From assembly GCF_004791165.1 (NCBI RefSeq), contig NZ_SRUZ01000010.1, positions 186,001 through 250,000 on the forward strand: a stretch of DNA of 64,000 bases, written 5' to 3'. The DNA comes from Mesorhizobium sp. M8A.F.Ca.ET.218.01.1.1 (GTDB taxonomy: Bacteria; Pseudomonadota; Alphaproteobacteria; Rhizobiales; Rhizobiaceae). The notes beneath the pieces are model-generated. The model saw nothing but the letters and a program-made list of their open reading frames with translations. It was not told the origin of the DNA and did no database searches. Shown one piece after another: positions 1-8,277 of the stretch. Within the stretch, counting starts at the first letter, position 1; every line of letters starts with the position of its first letter. Both the position numbers and the translations under genes were made by a program.

Positions 1-64
1 GGGTCTCGACCGCTAAAGCACGAACGAGGCGGAACCCTTCAACAATTGCGTTCGCTTATTAAAA

Positions 65-1123
65 TCAATCACACGTGGCGGCGGCCTTGAGCGCTTCGGC
101 GCGGGCAGGTTGGCGCAAATCCGCGATCCGTCGAACGGATGCGTAAAACCTCGGATAATCGCCGGAGCACAGGTCGAACAGGCGAATGAACGCCGGAACC
201 TGTTCGCCGTAGACGGCAGTCGCGGCGAGCTTTGCGTTGTTGATCGGGGCATCGAACCAGGCGTCGTATCCCCGGTATCCGGCCCAGCGTCTGTCGCGCG
301 TTTGCCGGTAGCGCATCCGCAGCCTGTCGAGCGTGGCTGCCTTTTCAGCCTGCATCTCCTCGGGGCTACGGGAGCTTTGATAGACCTGCCTCAACTCGTC
401 CCGGGTTTTCGACACCAGGCCGAGAAAATCGGCGCTGCGCCGGCGGCCGGCTTCGTAGCGGCGCAATCCGGCGCGATCGCCGGCCGCGCGGAGCCATTTT
501 CTTGTGCCGGTGGTTTCGACGGCAACCGCGAAAGCCTCGTTGAACGCGGAATCGCCGTTCACATAGAGGCGCTGATGCGCCAGTTCATGAAAGATGAGGC
601 TGGCGAGATAGGTGTCGTCCTGACGCAGCATGGTGCTGAGCAGCGGGTCACTGGACCAGCCCAGCGTGGAATAGGCGGTGACGCCGGAGACATAGACGTC
701 CAGCCCCCGTTCATGAAGTGCGGCAGCGCTTTCCGTCGCGGATTTCCGGTCGAAGTAACCCCGGTAGGGAACGCATCCGAAAACCGGAAAGCACCATGTT
801 GTTGGCGTGAGCGAAAATTGCGGGGCGGCAAAAACGGCCCAGGTCACGGCTTCCCGGTGGATGTCGACATAGCTGCGATAGCTGCTGTTTTCGGGCAGTG
901 CCAGTTCGTCCGTGGCGAACCGCCTGATCGCGCTCGCCGACGTCAACCTGGTGCGCAAGGCCGCAGGGGTAGAAGGGGCCTGGATCAGTTTTCCGACGTC
1001 TTCGCGCGCGGCCATGATCCGCACATGACCCTCCAGCGACTGGGCGTAATAGGAAATGCTGGTGCAGCCGGCCACTGCGGACGCCATGATCGCCGCGGCA
1101 AACAATCGAAAAACGCGCTTCAC
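65..1123 (-). CDS. Lipoprotein zinc aminopeptidase (putative, COG4324 type)
   Basis: Predicted envelope-anchored metallopeptidase of 352 aa. The N-terminus is a lipoprotein signal: two basic residues, a hydrophobic run, then lipobox VAGC with Cys20. A gluzincin-like HELAH motif lies at residues 179-183, with a downstream NEAFAVAVE segment (Glu near 196) that would supply the third zinc ligand. This layout and length match the predicted aminopeptidase family (Pfam Aminopep). The ATG at 1121-1123 was chosen because it gives the complete signal peptide. It is transcribed away from the next gene and its 3' end lies at the window edge, so operon partners on that side cannot be seen. The peptidase class is well supported; substrate is not inferable. 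Confidence 0.85.
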   Translation of the reverse strand: MKRVFRLFAAAIMASAVAGCTSISYYAQSLEGHVRIMAAREDVGKLIQAPSTPAALRTRLTSASAIRRFATDELALPENSSYRSYVDIHREAVTWAVFAAPQFSLTPTTWCFPVFGCVPYRGYFDRKSATESAAALHERGLDVYVSGVTAYSTLGWSSDPLLSTMLRQDDTYLASLIFHELAHQRLYVNGDSAFNEAFAVAVETTGTRKWLRAAGDRAGLRRYEAGRRRSADFLGLVSKTRDELRQVYQSSRSPEEMQAEKAATLDRLRMRYRQTRDRRWAGYRGYDAWFDAPINNAKLAATAVYGEQVPAFIRLFDLCSGDYPRFYASVRRIADLRQPARAEALKAAATCD

Positions 1124-1385
1124 TTCTTCCCCACCGCTTCGTCACTTGCCCATGGAGCATATGTCTCGCGGACCGTCCACTGGGCATGCCCTCGAAGCTG
1201 CCGGTTCGCCGTCGGCCTCAGGCCATGTGGCTGCCATGCGGCTCACTCCGGCCGTTCGTAGCGCAATCGCGATCTCCTAAAAACTGACGGTCCGATATAG
1301 TAGTGGATCATTTGACGGAAGAGTTCTCTGTTCATGAGATTGTTGGCATACGAGTATTCCTCAAGATTTCATAGGATCCGACATA

Positions 1386-2564
1386 TTGACCGCAAGGGCT
1401 CACTACGCATCACTGGTCGAATCTATCTTCGGCCCGGGCACCGCAAATTTCGATACGTCGGACCCCGCCTCGAACCACGTCATAGGCGCGCTGGCCCATC
1501 AGCAGTTCCAAAACTTTCGGAACAATTTCGCGGCAAGGCTGCATCGACTCCATGCGGCAGTGCAGACCGATCCCAGGCTGAGTGTCGAAATCCTGTCTGC
1601 GGTAAACCGGATCGCGACGAGTGAATGGGACGGCGCCTATGCCGAGTTGAGTGCGCTCGACTACTTTCTGGCAGCACAAGCTACCGGACCAGGAAATGTC
1701 GAACTCGACCGCACCATCCCCGCGATCGAGACGCTGGCATCGGAAATGGGGATGCAGAACGCAAACCACGATCTGGCTTTCAACAAGCTCGGTGTCTCGA
1801 TGGACACCAAGCTCCTGTCCGACAAGACAGAAGACATCCTTAAGGGGATTTTCAAAGAATTCAAATCGAGTAAGGGGATCGCCCGCCTAGCGATCATCGC
1901 GTCGTATGAGATGGGCAGCGATTTCACCGAGTACGCCAGCAATCGCAAGAAGCTGCTGGCCGAATTGACCGCTGGCGTGGACATCGCCGTTCGACCAAAA
2001 GTCTTCTACAGCAAGGTCATTCCCGGGCTGAGCTATACGTTCGCCTGGGACGCCGGAGTCCATTTTGGGGAGAGCACATATTCGCCCATCGACCACGCCA
2101 AGTCGCATCATCCACTGTTGTTTGGGCATGCCAAGAAATTTTCACGGGTGGAGCCGACCATCATCACGTTCGTGGTTTTCCCTTGGTCGGGCGAGAAAGC
2201 ACTTAGCTTAACCGGCCGCGAGCCAGAGTTTTTCTTCAAGAGATTTGCCAACCATTTTTTCAACGACTATGTCGGCTCACCCGATCTCGCATCGAAGTAC
2301 AATCCGAAATTCAAGACCTCAATTTCGGCCGGCGACGCAACCCGTCACCTGTCTGGCATCATCTTTCTCCGGGACAATCTGATCTTGTCCACTGTCCCCG
2401 CGCAGATCAATATCGAAGCCACTTTCGCGTGGAATCCCAACGCTCTTCACCCCTTGGCGGGACATCCTTTCGATACCGCGTTGAGAGCACAGGGAGCCCG
2501 CGAGCTCAATCAAGAACCTTTACAAACGCCGAACTTTGGCGCTGTAGATCGAGGCCGTTCCTGA
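1386..2564 (+). CDS. Hypothetical protein, weak PD-(D/E)XK-like residue pattern
   Basis: A 392-aa soluble protein I do not recognise. It starts at TTG 1386; no in-frame ATG gives a better start. The N-terminal 80 residues look helical. A possible nuclease-like arrangement is visible: Glu87 in AYAELSALDYF, Asp129 in a hydrophobic context (HDLAF), and Asp140-Thr141-Lys142 in VSMDTKLL, resembling the E...D...(D/E)xK spacing of restriction-like folds. That is inference from spacing only. Base composition is less GC-rich than the metabolic genes further right. It converges on the AlbA_2 gene at 2644-3777, and the two may form a small accessory patch. Confidence 0.7.
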   Translation: MTARAHYASLVESIFGPGTANFDTSDPASNHVIGALAHQQFQNFRNNFAARLHRLHAAVQTDPRLSVEILSAVNRIATSEWDGAYAELSALDYFLAAQATGPGNVELDRTIPAIETLASEMGMQNANHDLAFNKLGVSMDTKLLSDKTEDILKGIFKEFKSSKGIARLAIIASYEMGSDFTEYASNRKKLLAELTAGVDIAVRPKVFYSKVIPGLSYTFAWDAGVHFGESTYSPIDHAKSHHPLLFGHAKKFSRVEPTIITFVVFPWSGEKALSLTGREPEFFFKRFANHFFNDYVGSPDLASKYNPKFKTSISAGDATRHLSGIIFLRDNLILSTVPAQINIEATFAWNPNALHPLAGHPFDTALRAQGARELNQEPLQTPNFGAVDRGRS

Positions 2565-2643
2565 CGAGCCTAAATTCCCCCTGGCGCGGGGTGAGGTAGC
2601 AATGGCCGGGATGATCAGTCTGCGAAGCGCGCCGAATAACCGC

Positions 2644-3777
2644 TCAATCTTCGTCGTCTGGAAAACTGTTCCACGACAGAAAGAATTCTTGCTCGCTAAC
2701 GGATACCAGGGGGCCGGTGACCTCGAGCTGATGTTCTGCCAATAGCGGGGCCGGGATTTCATTGGCAAGGATTCGGACCTGTATGGAATACACTCCTGGT
2801 CCTGACGGCAGGATGGCGATGTCCTCCTCGGCTCTCACCGTCTGGCCCGGGCGTATCGTGCCGAGCGCGACGTGAGCCACCGGCATTTTCCCCCTGTCGT
2901 CGATCGTCACCGCTTGACCTGCGTGCTCCAGGTGAGCATTGGCTAACGGGAAATAGGTGCTGCTTGGTACGTCCGGCATCTCGTCAGCACGAAGCATGGA
3001 CGCCGTCTCTCCCTCCGGGCACCGGACGACGACCTCGAGATGCGCATCACCAAGCGAAAATTCGGACTGGTTCGTCAGCAGCAACCTGGCCTGGAAAACC
3101 CTGTTCCAACTCGAGTGGTATACGGCCCCCTCCCTGTAATAGTGCGCGTTGACCAGGAAAGTGGTGGGCAAAAACACGTTTCGGTCGCGTTTCAGGCTTG
3201 GGAGACGTGCAGGAAAATTAATGAATCGGCGCTCGAACGCGTTGGGAAGCGGGTCGTTGTCTGGGGTTTGAAAGTCCAGCACGGTCTTTACCACGCCTCT
3301 GGTGGTGCCCATCCTCGCAATTTCGTCTGGGGAAGCGATGCCGGTGGAACTGCCCCTGCGCACATACACCGTGTCTCTGGTAAGCTTCCCGTAGTCTCTG
3401 GTCAGGTAGAACGGCCTACGCTGCTTTGGGATTGAAATGACAGCTATATGCCGGTCACCCAGCAAGCCTTCTTCGTAGCGGAACTCGAGCTTTGCGTTCA
3501 ATTTCGAATTGACGAACTGCTGCACGCGGGAGTCATCGATCGCTCCATCGGGAGGCAAACCGGTGACTTCGGCAGGATGTGGCGCGTTTTCCTTGAACCC
3601 CAGAAGGACGTAGGCCGGGCCCTCCCTATAGGCATTGGCAAAGGCCAGTATGTCCTTGAGCATCGCCGACTTGTCGTCATCGCTTGCCTGGGCAAACCGG
3701 TACCGTTCGGCCTTGTAGTCCAGGTCGGAGCCTTCTCCCTTGAAACGTAGCTCCTCAAGCAATGCTTCCGATAGCAT
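2644..3777 (-). CDS. AlbA_2 (Schlafen-type) domain protein
   Basis: A 377-aa protein whose N-terminal 150 residues fit the AlbA_2 / divergent AAA_4 domain: an early acidic-aromatic segment (SDLDYKAE, about 17-24), the helix DILAFANAYREG, the strand YVLLGFKEN, and a later YVRRGSSTG strand followed by a helix. The domain occurs in regulators and in Schlafen-like and phage-defence proteins and is thought to bind nucleic acid. The remaining 220 residues are beta-rich and unrecognised; no helix-turn-helix is evident. ATG at 3777 starts directly before the domain. Its convergent neighbour is an unknown protein. No target or partner is suggested by the sequence. Confidence 0.8.
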   Translation of the reverse strand: MLSEALLEELRFKGEGSDLDYKAERYRFAQASDDDKSAMLKDILAFANAYREGPAYVLLGFKENAPHPAEVTGLPPDGAIDDSRVQQFVNSKLNAKLEFRYEEGLLGDRHIAVISIPKQRRPFYLTRDYGKLTRDTVYVRRGSSTGIASPDEIARMGTTRGVVKTVLDFQTPDNDPLPNAFERRFINFPARLPSLKRDRNVFLPTTFLVNAHYYREGAVYHSSWNRVFQARLLLTNQSEFSLGDAHLEVVVRCPEGETASMLRADEMPDVPSSTYFPLANAHLEHAGQAVTIDDRGKMPVAHVALGTIRPGQTVRAEEDIAILPSGPGVYSIQVRILANEIPAPLLAEHQLEVTGPLVSVSEQEFFLSWNSFPDDED

Positions 3778-4377
3778 CGGCTTCCCTTTTTAGCCCTACC
3801 AATTAGGACCGCCTTAGCATACCGAGTTGTCGTGGCCCATTGATATTAGGCACTGCGAAGCTTTGGAGAAGCGCACGGCAAGCCGAACGGGGTGAATTCG
3901 CTGGTGACCAATGTCGGCCAGGCGGTTGCTGTTACCTGCGGATATTCTCTTGCGCTCATTGATGCAGGATCGATTGCGGAGACGTCACCCGGACGTCGGC
4001 TGAAGGATTGTTGGCTCTATCCCACGGGTTAAGACTCCCAGTACGCTCTGAGGGACGCAAAAGTTTTTTAAGCATGCAAACGGTTGATTTTTTTGAAGAA
4101 ATTTAGGGGTATCGGAGTGGTAGAGCTGAGCCGCACCTCCACCTTGATACTCACTACGTCAAGAAATTAGTTCCAACGGGAGCTTTGTGGCAACTGTCCC
4201 TACAAACGTCGTCCGGTCGACAGCTTTCTACCGGGAGCTTCCAAGACCTGCCATTCCGCTTCCGGCCCCATATTGGCGGCCCCATATCCAGACGTCATCA
4301 CCAAATCTCGCCCACCGCTGACTCTTTTCCCGATCCTCAAACGTCTTAGCTACAGTGAAACACTGGAGCAGGGTCCA
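3778..4377. other. Gene-poor intergenic stretch
   Basis: Six hundred bases between two divergent genes with no convincing complete gene. An open stretch on the plus strand from about 3855 to a TAA at 4030-4032 reads as a plausible protein C-terminus but has no start or family match, so it may be a remnant. The part from 4050 to 4120 is AT-rich and could hold promoters for the dehydrogenase gene at 4378. No tRNA fold or repeat was found. Confidence 0.5.
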
Positions 4378-5136
4378 ATGAGTCTCAAGGACAAGAAAAT
4401 CGTGGTCACCGGCGGCAGCCGGGGGCTTGGCCTCGGCCTGGTCGAAGCGCTGGTCGGGCAGGGCGCCGAGGTGACTGTTGTCGCGCGGGGCGCCGAGGCG
4501 CTGGAAGCGGTTGGTGCGCGGCTTGGGGTCGCCACCATTGCGGCCGATGTCACGGACGAGGACGCGGCCTATCGCATTCTGGGCGAGGTGCGCCCGGACA
4601 TAGTGGTGCTCAACGCCGGTGCGACGCCGCGCATGGGGCGGCTGGACCAGTTGAAGTGGGAGGATTTCTCCGTCGCCTGGGAAACCGACGTCAAGGCCGG
4701 GCTCTACTGGCTGCAGGCGGCGCTGAACCTGCCGCTCAAGCCGGGCAGCCGGGTGCTGGTCGGGTCGAGCGGCGCCGCCGTCACCGGATCGCAGATGTCG
4801 GGCGGTTATGGTGGGTCCAAGCGGATGTTGTGGTTCATGGCCAAATACGCCAATGGCGTGGCGCAAGAGAAAGACCTCGGCATACGCTTCCAGGCGATCC
4901 TGCCCCGCCAGATAATCCTCGGCACCGGGATCGGCGATGCGGCCGCCGGCGCCTATGCCGGCTCGATCGGCATCACGCCGGAACAATTCGTCGCCCGCTT
5001 CGGCGCGCCGATGCCGCCCCGGGCGTTCGGCGACAGGGTCGTCTCGCTGCTGGAGGACCCGGCCTATGCCGAGGGCGTCGTCTTCGGCCTCAGCGGCGAC
5101 GCGGGCGTGACGATCATGGAGGGCACCGGTCCTTGA
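4378..5136 (+). CDS. Short-chain dehydrogenase/reductase (SDR)
   Basis: A 252-aa classical SDR. The NAD(P)-binding motif TGGSRGLG is at residues 11-18, NAG at 79-81, catalytic Ser near 131 and YGGSK (Tyr144, Lys148) complete the active site. The ATG at 4378 was preferred to an upstream in-frame start because the Rossmann strand begins right after it and a purine-rich ribosome-binding site (GGAGCAGGG) precedes it. Its TGA overlaps the TTG start of the ECF sigma factor, implying co-translation. The closest relative in this window is the SDR at 62512-63258, which is also paired with a SnoaL-tailed sigma factor. Substrate unknown. Confidence 0.9.
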   Translation: MSLKDKKIVVTGGSRGLGLGLVEALVGQGAEVTVVARGAEALEAVGARLGVATIAADVTDEDAAYRILGEVRPDIVVLNAGATPRMGRLDQLKWEDFSVAWETDVKAGLYWLQAALNLPLKPGSRVLVGSSGAAVTGSQMSGGYGGSKRMLWFMAKYANGVAQEKDLGIRFQAILPRQIILGTGIGDAAAGAYAGSIGITPEQFVARFGAPMPPRAFGDRVVSLLEDPAYAEGVVFGLSGDAGVTIMEGTGP

Positions 5137-6062
5137 GCGACGGAAAGTCAGCCGTGGAGCGCGACCGGCGGGAGGGGCTGCTTGCCCTTGCCGCCGCGTT
5201 GCGGCCGGAGCTGCACCGCTACTGTTCGCGGCTGATGGGATCGGTCATCGACGGCGAGGATGTCGTGCAGGACACGTTCGCTCGAGCCTTCGTGGCGCTC
5301 GACGAGTTGTGCGAGGTGCCGCAGCTGAGGCCCTGGCTGTTCCGGATCGCCCATAACCGGGCGCTCGACCTGTTGCGCAGCCGTGCGATCCGCGTGGCCG
5401 AGCCGATCGAGGCGGCGCTCGAAATTGCCGACGCGGCCGATCCGGTGGAGATGCTGATGCGCAGGCAAGCCGTGCAAACCGCCGTGTCGCGCTTCGCGGA
5501 GCTTCCCGTGCCGCAACGCAGCGTCGTCATCCTCAGGGATGTGCTCGACGAGCCGCTGGCCGACATCGCCGCCTTGCTCGGCATCACGGTCGATGCGGTG
5601 AAGGGGCATCTGGCGCGCGGCCGCGCCCGGCTTCGGCAGATCAACGCGCAGGCCGATCCGCGTCCCGATGCGCGCATCGCCTCCGCCGCTATCGTGCGCT
5701 ACGTCAACATGTTCAACCAGCGCGACTGGGACGGCTTGCGCGCGCTGCTTGCCGACGATGCGAGGCTCCACCAGTCGATGCACCCGCCGCGCGCGGGCGC
5801 CGCCGACGTCGGCATGTTCTTCACGATCTACGCCAAGAGCGACGGCTTGTGGCTCAGGCCGGCATGGGTCGAGGGCCGCGAGGTGATCGCGGTGTTCGAG
5901 GACCGGACCGCCGCGAAGCCGAATCATTTCATGTGGCTGGAATGGCGCGAAGGCCGGATCAGCTTCATTCGCGACTACCGCTACGTCCGCTACATCCTCG
6001 ACGACGCGGACCTGGTGCTGGCAAGGGAAGCTGGAGCTTCCCGTGGTGGCGGCGGACGCTGA
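5133..6062 (+). CDS. ECF sigma factor with SnoaL-like C-terminal domain
   Basis: A 309-aa sigma-70 family factor. Region 2 spans about residues 20-90 (EDVVQDTFARAF, then the RPWLFRIAHNRALDLL helix) and region 4 about 120-175 (LADIAALLGITVDAVKGHLARGRARL). Residues 190-295 form an NTF2/SnoaL-like extension, as in ECF41-type sigma factors, where the tail modulates activity instead of an anti-sigma factor. No anti-sigma gene is adjacent, consistent with that. The TTG at 5133 overlaps the stop of the SDR gene; GTG at 5154 behind GGAAAG is an alternative. ECF41 genes are typically beside an oxidoreductase, epimerase or carboxymuconolactone decarboxylase gene, and the SDR fits. Confidence 0.87.
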   Translation: MSDGKSAVERDRREGLLALAAALRPELHRYCSRLMGSVIDGEDVVQDTFARAFVALDELCEVPQLRPWLFRIAHNRALDLLRSRAIRVAEPIEAALEIADAADPVEMLMRRQAVQTAVSRFAELPVPQRSVVILRDVLDEPLADIAALLGITVDAVKGHLARGRARLRQINAQADPRPDARIASAAIVRYVNMFNQRDWDGLRALLADDARLHQSMHPPRAGAADVGMFFTIYAKSDGLWLRPAWVEGREVIAVFEDRTAAKPNHFMWLEWREGRISFIRDYRYVRYILDDADLVLAREAGASRGGGGR

Positions 6063-6144
6063 TAGGAGACAGCCGGTCGCGGGCCGGATCGACGCTTGAC
6101 GGCGGCGGGCGCGGGCCGCCGCATCGAGGCGAGGCGTCGTGCCT

Positions 6145-6771
6145 TCACGACGGGATGAGGTTGGAGACCTCGCGGTCGGACGGCCGCTCGCTCGCGGCCA
6201 GCCCGGCGGCGACGCCGGCGCGGTCGACGGCGTTGCGGTTCTGGCTCATCTTGCGCTTGCCTTCGAGCCTCACGACCGGCATGCGCAGGCCGACAATGCC
6301 GCGAAGCTGCGACTGGATGAAGTCGGGCGGCGCGTCCGACACCGCCCAGCGCGGCGCATCGCGCGCACCCTCATGCAGGTTGGTCAGCCGGGTGACGACC
6401 TCCAGCAGCCTGTCCGCATCGTCGAAGAACTCGACCGGCCCGTAGGCATGAACGGCCGCGTAGTTCCAGGTCGGCACGACCTTGCCGGTCTCCTGCTTGG
6501 TCGCGTACCAGGACGGCGTCACATAGGCGTCCGGCCCCATGAAGACGGCAAGCCCGTCGCCAATCGCGGGAATACGCCACTGCGGGTTGGCCCTGGCCAG
6601 ATGGCCATGGATGACGCCGTGCTCACCCTCCGTCTCGTCGAGAAAGAGCGGCAGGGGGGTGGCCAGAGGCCCGTCCGCCGTGGCGGTGACGAAGTTTGCC
6701 AGCCGCGCGGCGCGGATCGTCGCCATCAGGCTGTCCCTGTCGTCATCGCGGAAAGCGGGCGGCGTGTACAT
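6145..6771 (-). CDS. FMN-binding negative transcriptional regulator (PaiB family)
   Basis: A 208-aa split-barrel flavin-binding protein of the PaiB family. Characteristic segments are HGHLARANPQWR, then the stretch around YVTPSWYATK and VPTWNYAAVHAYG, then LTNLHEGARDAPRWAV. In Bacillus, PaiB is named as a repressor of sporulation and degradative enzyme genes; biochemical function is uncertain and some members may be flavin enzymes. ATG at 6771 follows a good AAGGAG site seven bases upstream; a longer in-frame reading exists but would run into the regulator on the other strand. It is divergent from a MocR-type regulator, a frequent pairing that suggests the MocR protein controls it. Confidence 0.88.
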   Translation of the reverse strand: MYTPPAFRDDDRDSLMATIRAARLANFVTATADGPLATPLPLFLDETEGEHGVIHGHLARANPQWRIPAIGDGLAVFMGPDAYVTPSWYATKQETGKVVPTWNYAAVHAYGPVEFFDDADRLLEVVTRLTNLHEGARDAPRWAVSDAPPDFIQSQLRGIVGLRMPVVRLEGKRKMSQNRNAVDRAGVAAGLAASERPSDREVSNLIPS

Positions 6772-6801
6772 GGTCGAACTCCTTGCGTTGCAGCCACAGA
6801 T

Positions 6802-6816
6802 GCCAGACAATCTGGC
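6802..6816. promoter_or_regulatory. Inverted repeat, candidate MocR operator
   Basis: The perfect dyad GCCAGA-N3-TCTGGC lies between the divergent PaiB-like and MocR genes, placed where it could control both promoters. If the MocR gene started at the ATG at 6800, the dyad would be inside coding sequence, which argues for the GTG at 6848. Binding by the neighbouring MocR protein is an inference; many MocR proteins use direct rather than inverted repeats. Confidence 0.45.
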
Positions 6817-6847
6817 CTGTTGGAATATCCAGTTTCGAAGAGTTGAG

Positions 6848-8275
6848 GTGGTCCAGTTGAATGCGGACGGAGCCGCGCCCCGCATCGTCGCGGCCATCAA
6901 GGAGCAGATCCACGGCGGCGCCTATCAGCCAGGCGACCGTCTGCCGTCGACCCGGGTCTTCGCCGCCGAATGGGGGGCGTCGCGCACGACGGTGACGGCG
7001 GCCTACAGCCAGCTCATCGCCGAGGGGTATCTGATCTCGCGGGCAGGGGCGCGCGCTGAAGTGGCGCAGGGGCTGGGGGCCACGGCGGCGCCCAAACCCG
7101 CCATGGCGGCCGCGCCCCGTCACCTCTCGGCCTTCGCGCAGCGCCTGCTCGGCCTGCCGGTGCCAGCCCTGGCGCAGCCGGCGCGGGTCGCGGATTTCCG
7201 CTATGGCGACCTGTCGGGCGCCGACTTTCCGGTGTTGGCCTGGCGGCGCGCTATGAACAGGGCCAGCGTGCGGCGCGGCGCGCGGCTGGCCTATGGCGAT
7301 CCGCAGGGATCGGCCGAGCTGCGCGCCGCGCTGCAAGGCTATCTCTGGCGGGCGCGCGGCATCTCCTGCACGCCGGACCGGATCGTGATCGTCAACGGCT
7401 CGCAGCAAGGGCTCGATCTCTCCGCCCGGCTGCTGCTCGATACGGGCGACCGCTTCGTCATCGAAAACCCCGGCTATTTGCTTGCCCGCCAGGCCTTCGC
7501 GGCGGCGGGCGGTGTCGCCACGCCCATTGCCGTCGACGGCGACGGGCTGAGGACGGACGCGCTGCCGCCGGCGCGGCTCGCCTATGTGACGCCCTCGCAC
7601 CAGTTTCCGCTCGGCGGCGTCCTGTCGGCGACGCGCCGGCGCGCGCTGCTGGCCTGGGCGGCGAGGGAAGGCGCCTATGTCATCGAGGACGATTACGACG
7701 GCGAATACCGCTACGACATCGCTCCCATCCCGCCGCTGCGGACGCTGGACGCGGATATGGTCATCTATGCCGGCACGCTGTCCAAGACGCTGTCGCCGAC
7801 GCTGCGGCTCGGCTATCTCGTCGTTCCCGCCGGTTTGCGCCAGGCGTTCAGCGCGGCCAAGCGCCTGACGGACCGGCACTCGCCGCTGCTGGAGCAGGAC
7901 GCGCTGGCCGACATGCTGGCCAGCGGCGCCTATGAGCGCCATGTGCGCGCCATCCGCAGGAAGAACGCCGAGCGAAGGGCGCTGCTGCTGCGGGCGCTGG
8001 CGGACAAGCTCGGCCAATCGGTCACCGTCGAGGGCGCTGGCACCGGGCTGCATCTGGTCATCTGGGTGAACGGCGTCGGCGCCGATCGCGTTGCTTCGAT
8101 CGTCACCGCCGCGCAGGCCGCCGGGATCGGCCTCCATCCGGTGACGCCGCTCTACGACCCGGCCGGGCCACAGCCGGCCACGGCGGGGTTCATCCTCGGC
8201 TATGCCGGGCTCCACGTGGATGCCTTGCGGCAGGGCGTGGCGGTGCTGGCGGCAGTGCTGGCCGGGTTCCGCTGA
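6848..8275 (+). CDS. MocR/PdxR-type transcriptional regulator with aminotransferase domain
   Basis: About 475 aa. A GntR winged helix (PGDRLPSTRVFAAEWGASRTTV..AYSQL) occupies the first 75 residues, followed by a fold-type I aminotransferase domain. The PLP lysine is in GTLSKTLSP, about residue 313, and YDGEY supplies cofactor contacts. GTG 6848 is preferred because an operator-like dyad lies just upstream and MocR proteins normally start about 10-15 residues before the winged helix; ATG 6800 is possible. It is divergent from the FMN-binding PaiB-like gene and convergent, two bases apart, with the M20 amidohydrolase. The likely targets are the divergent gene and itself. Confidence 0.88.
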   Translation: MVQLNADGAAPRIVAAIKEQIHGGAYQPGDRLPSTRVFAAEWGASRTTVTAAYSQLIAEGYLISRAGARAEVAQGLGATAAPKPAMAAAPRHLSAFAQRLLGLPVPALAQPARVADFRYGDLSGADFPVLAWRRAMNRASVRRGARLAYGDPQGSAELRAALQGYLWRARGISCTPDRIVIVNGSQQGLDLSARLLLDTGDRFVIENPGYLLARQAFAAAGGVATPIAVDGDGLRTDALPPARLAYVTPSHQFPLGGVLSATRRRALLAWAAREGAYVIEDDYDGEYRYDIAPIPPLRTLDADMVIYAGTLSKTLSPTLRLGYLVVPAGLRQAFSAAKRLTDRHSPLLEQDALADMLASGAYERHVRAIRRKNAERRALLLRALADKLGQSVTVEGAGTGLHLVIWVNGVGADRVASIVTAAQAAGIGLHPVTPLYDPAGPQPATAGFILGYAGLHVDALRQGVAVLAAVLAGFR

Positions 8276-8277
8276 AA

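Noticed and set aside
110..1261. Long plus-strand reading frame opposite the aminopeptidase gene
   Set aside because: It is the antisense shadow of a clear lipoprotein peptidase; no family motif, composition typical of complementary high-GC coding DNA.
4105..4135. tRNA-like start (GGGGTATCGGAGTGGTAGAG)
   Set aside because: The following bases do not form an anticodon arm or matching acceptor and T arms.
4656..5132. Upstream extension of the sigma factor frame
   Set aside because: Overlaps the SDR gene in another frame and has no sigma homology before 5133.
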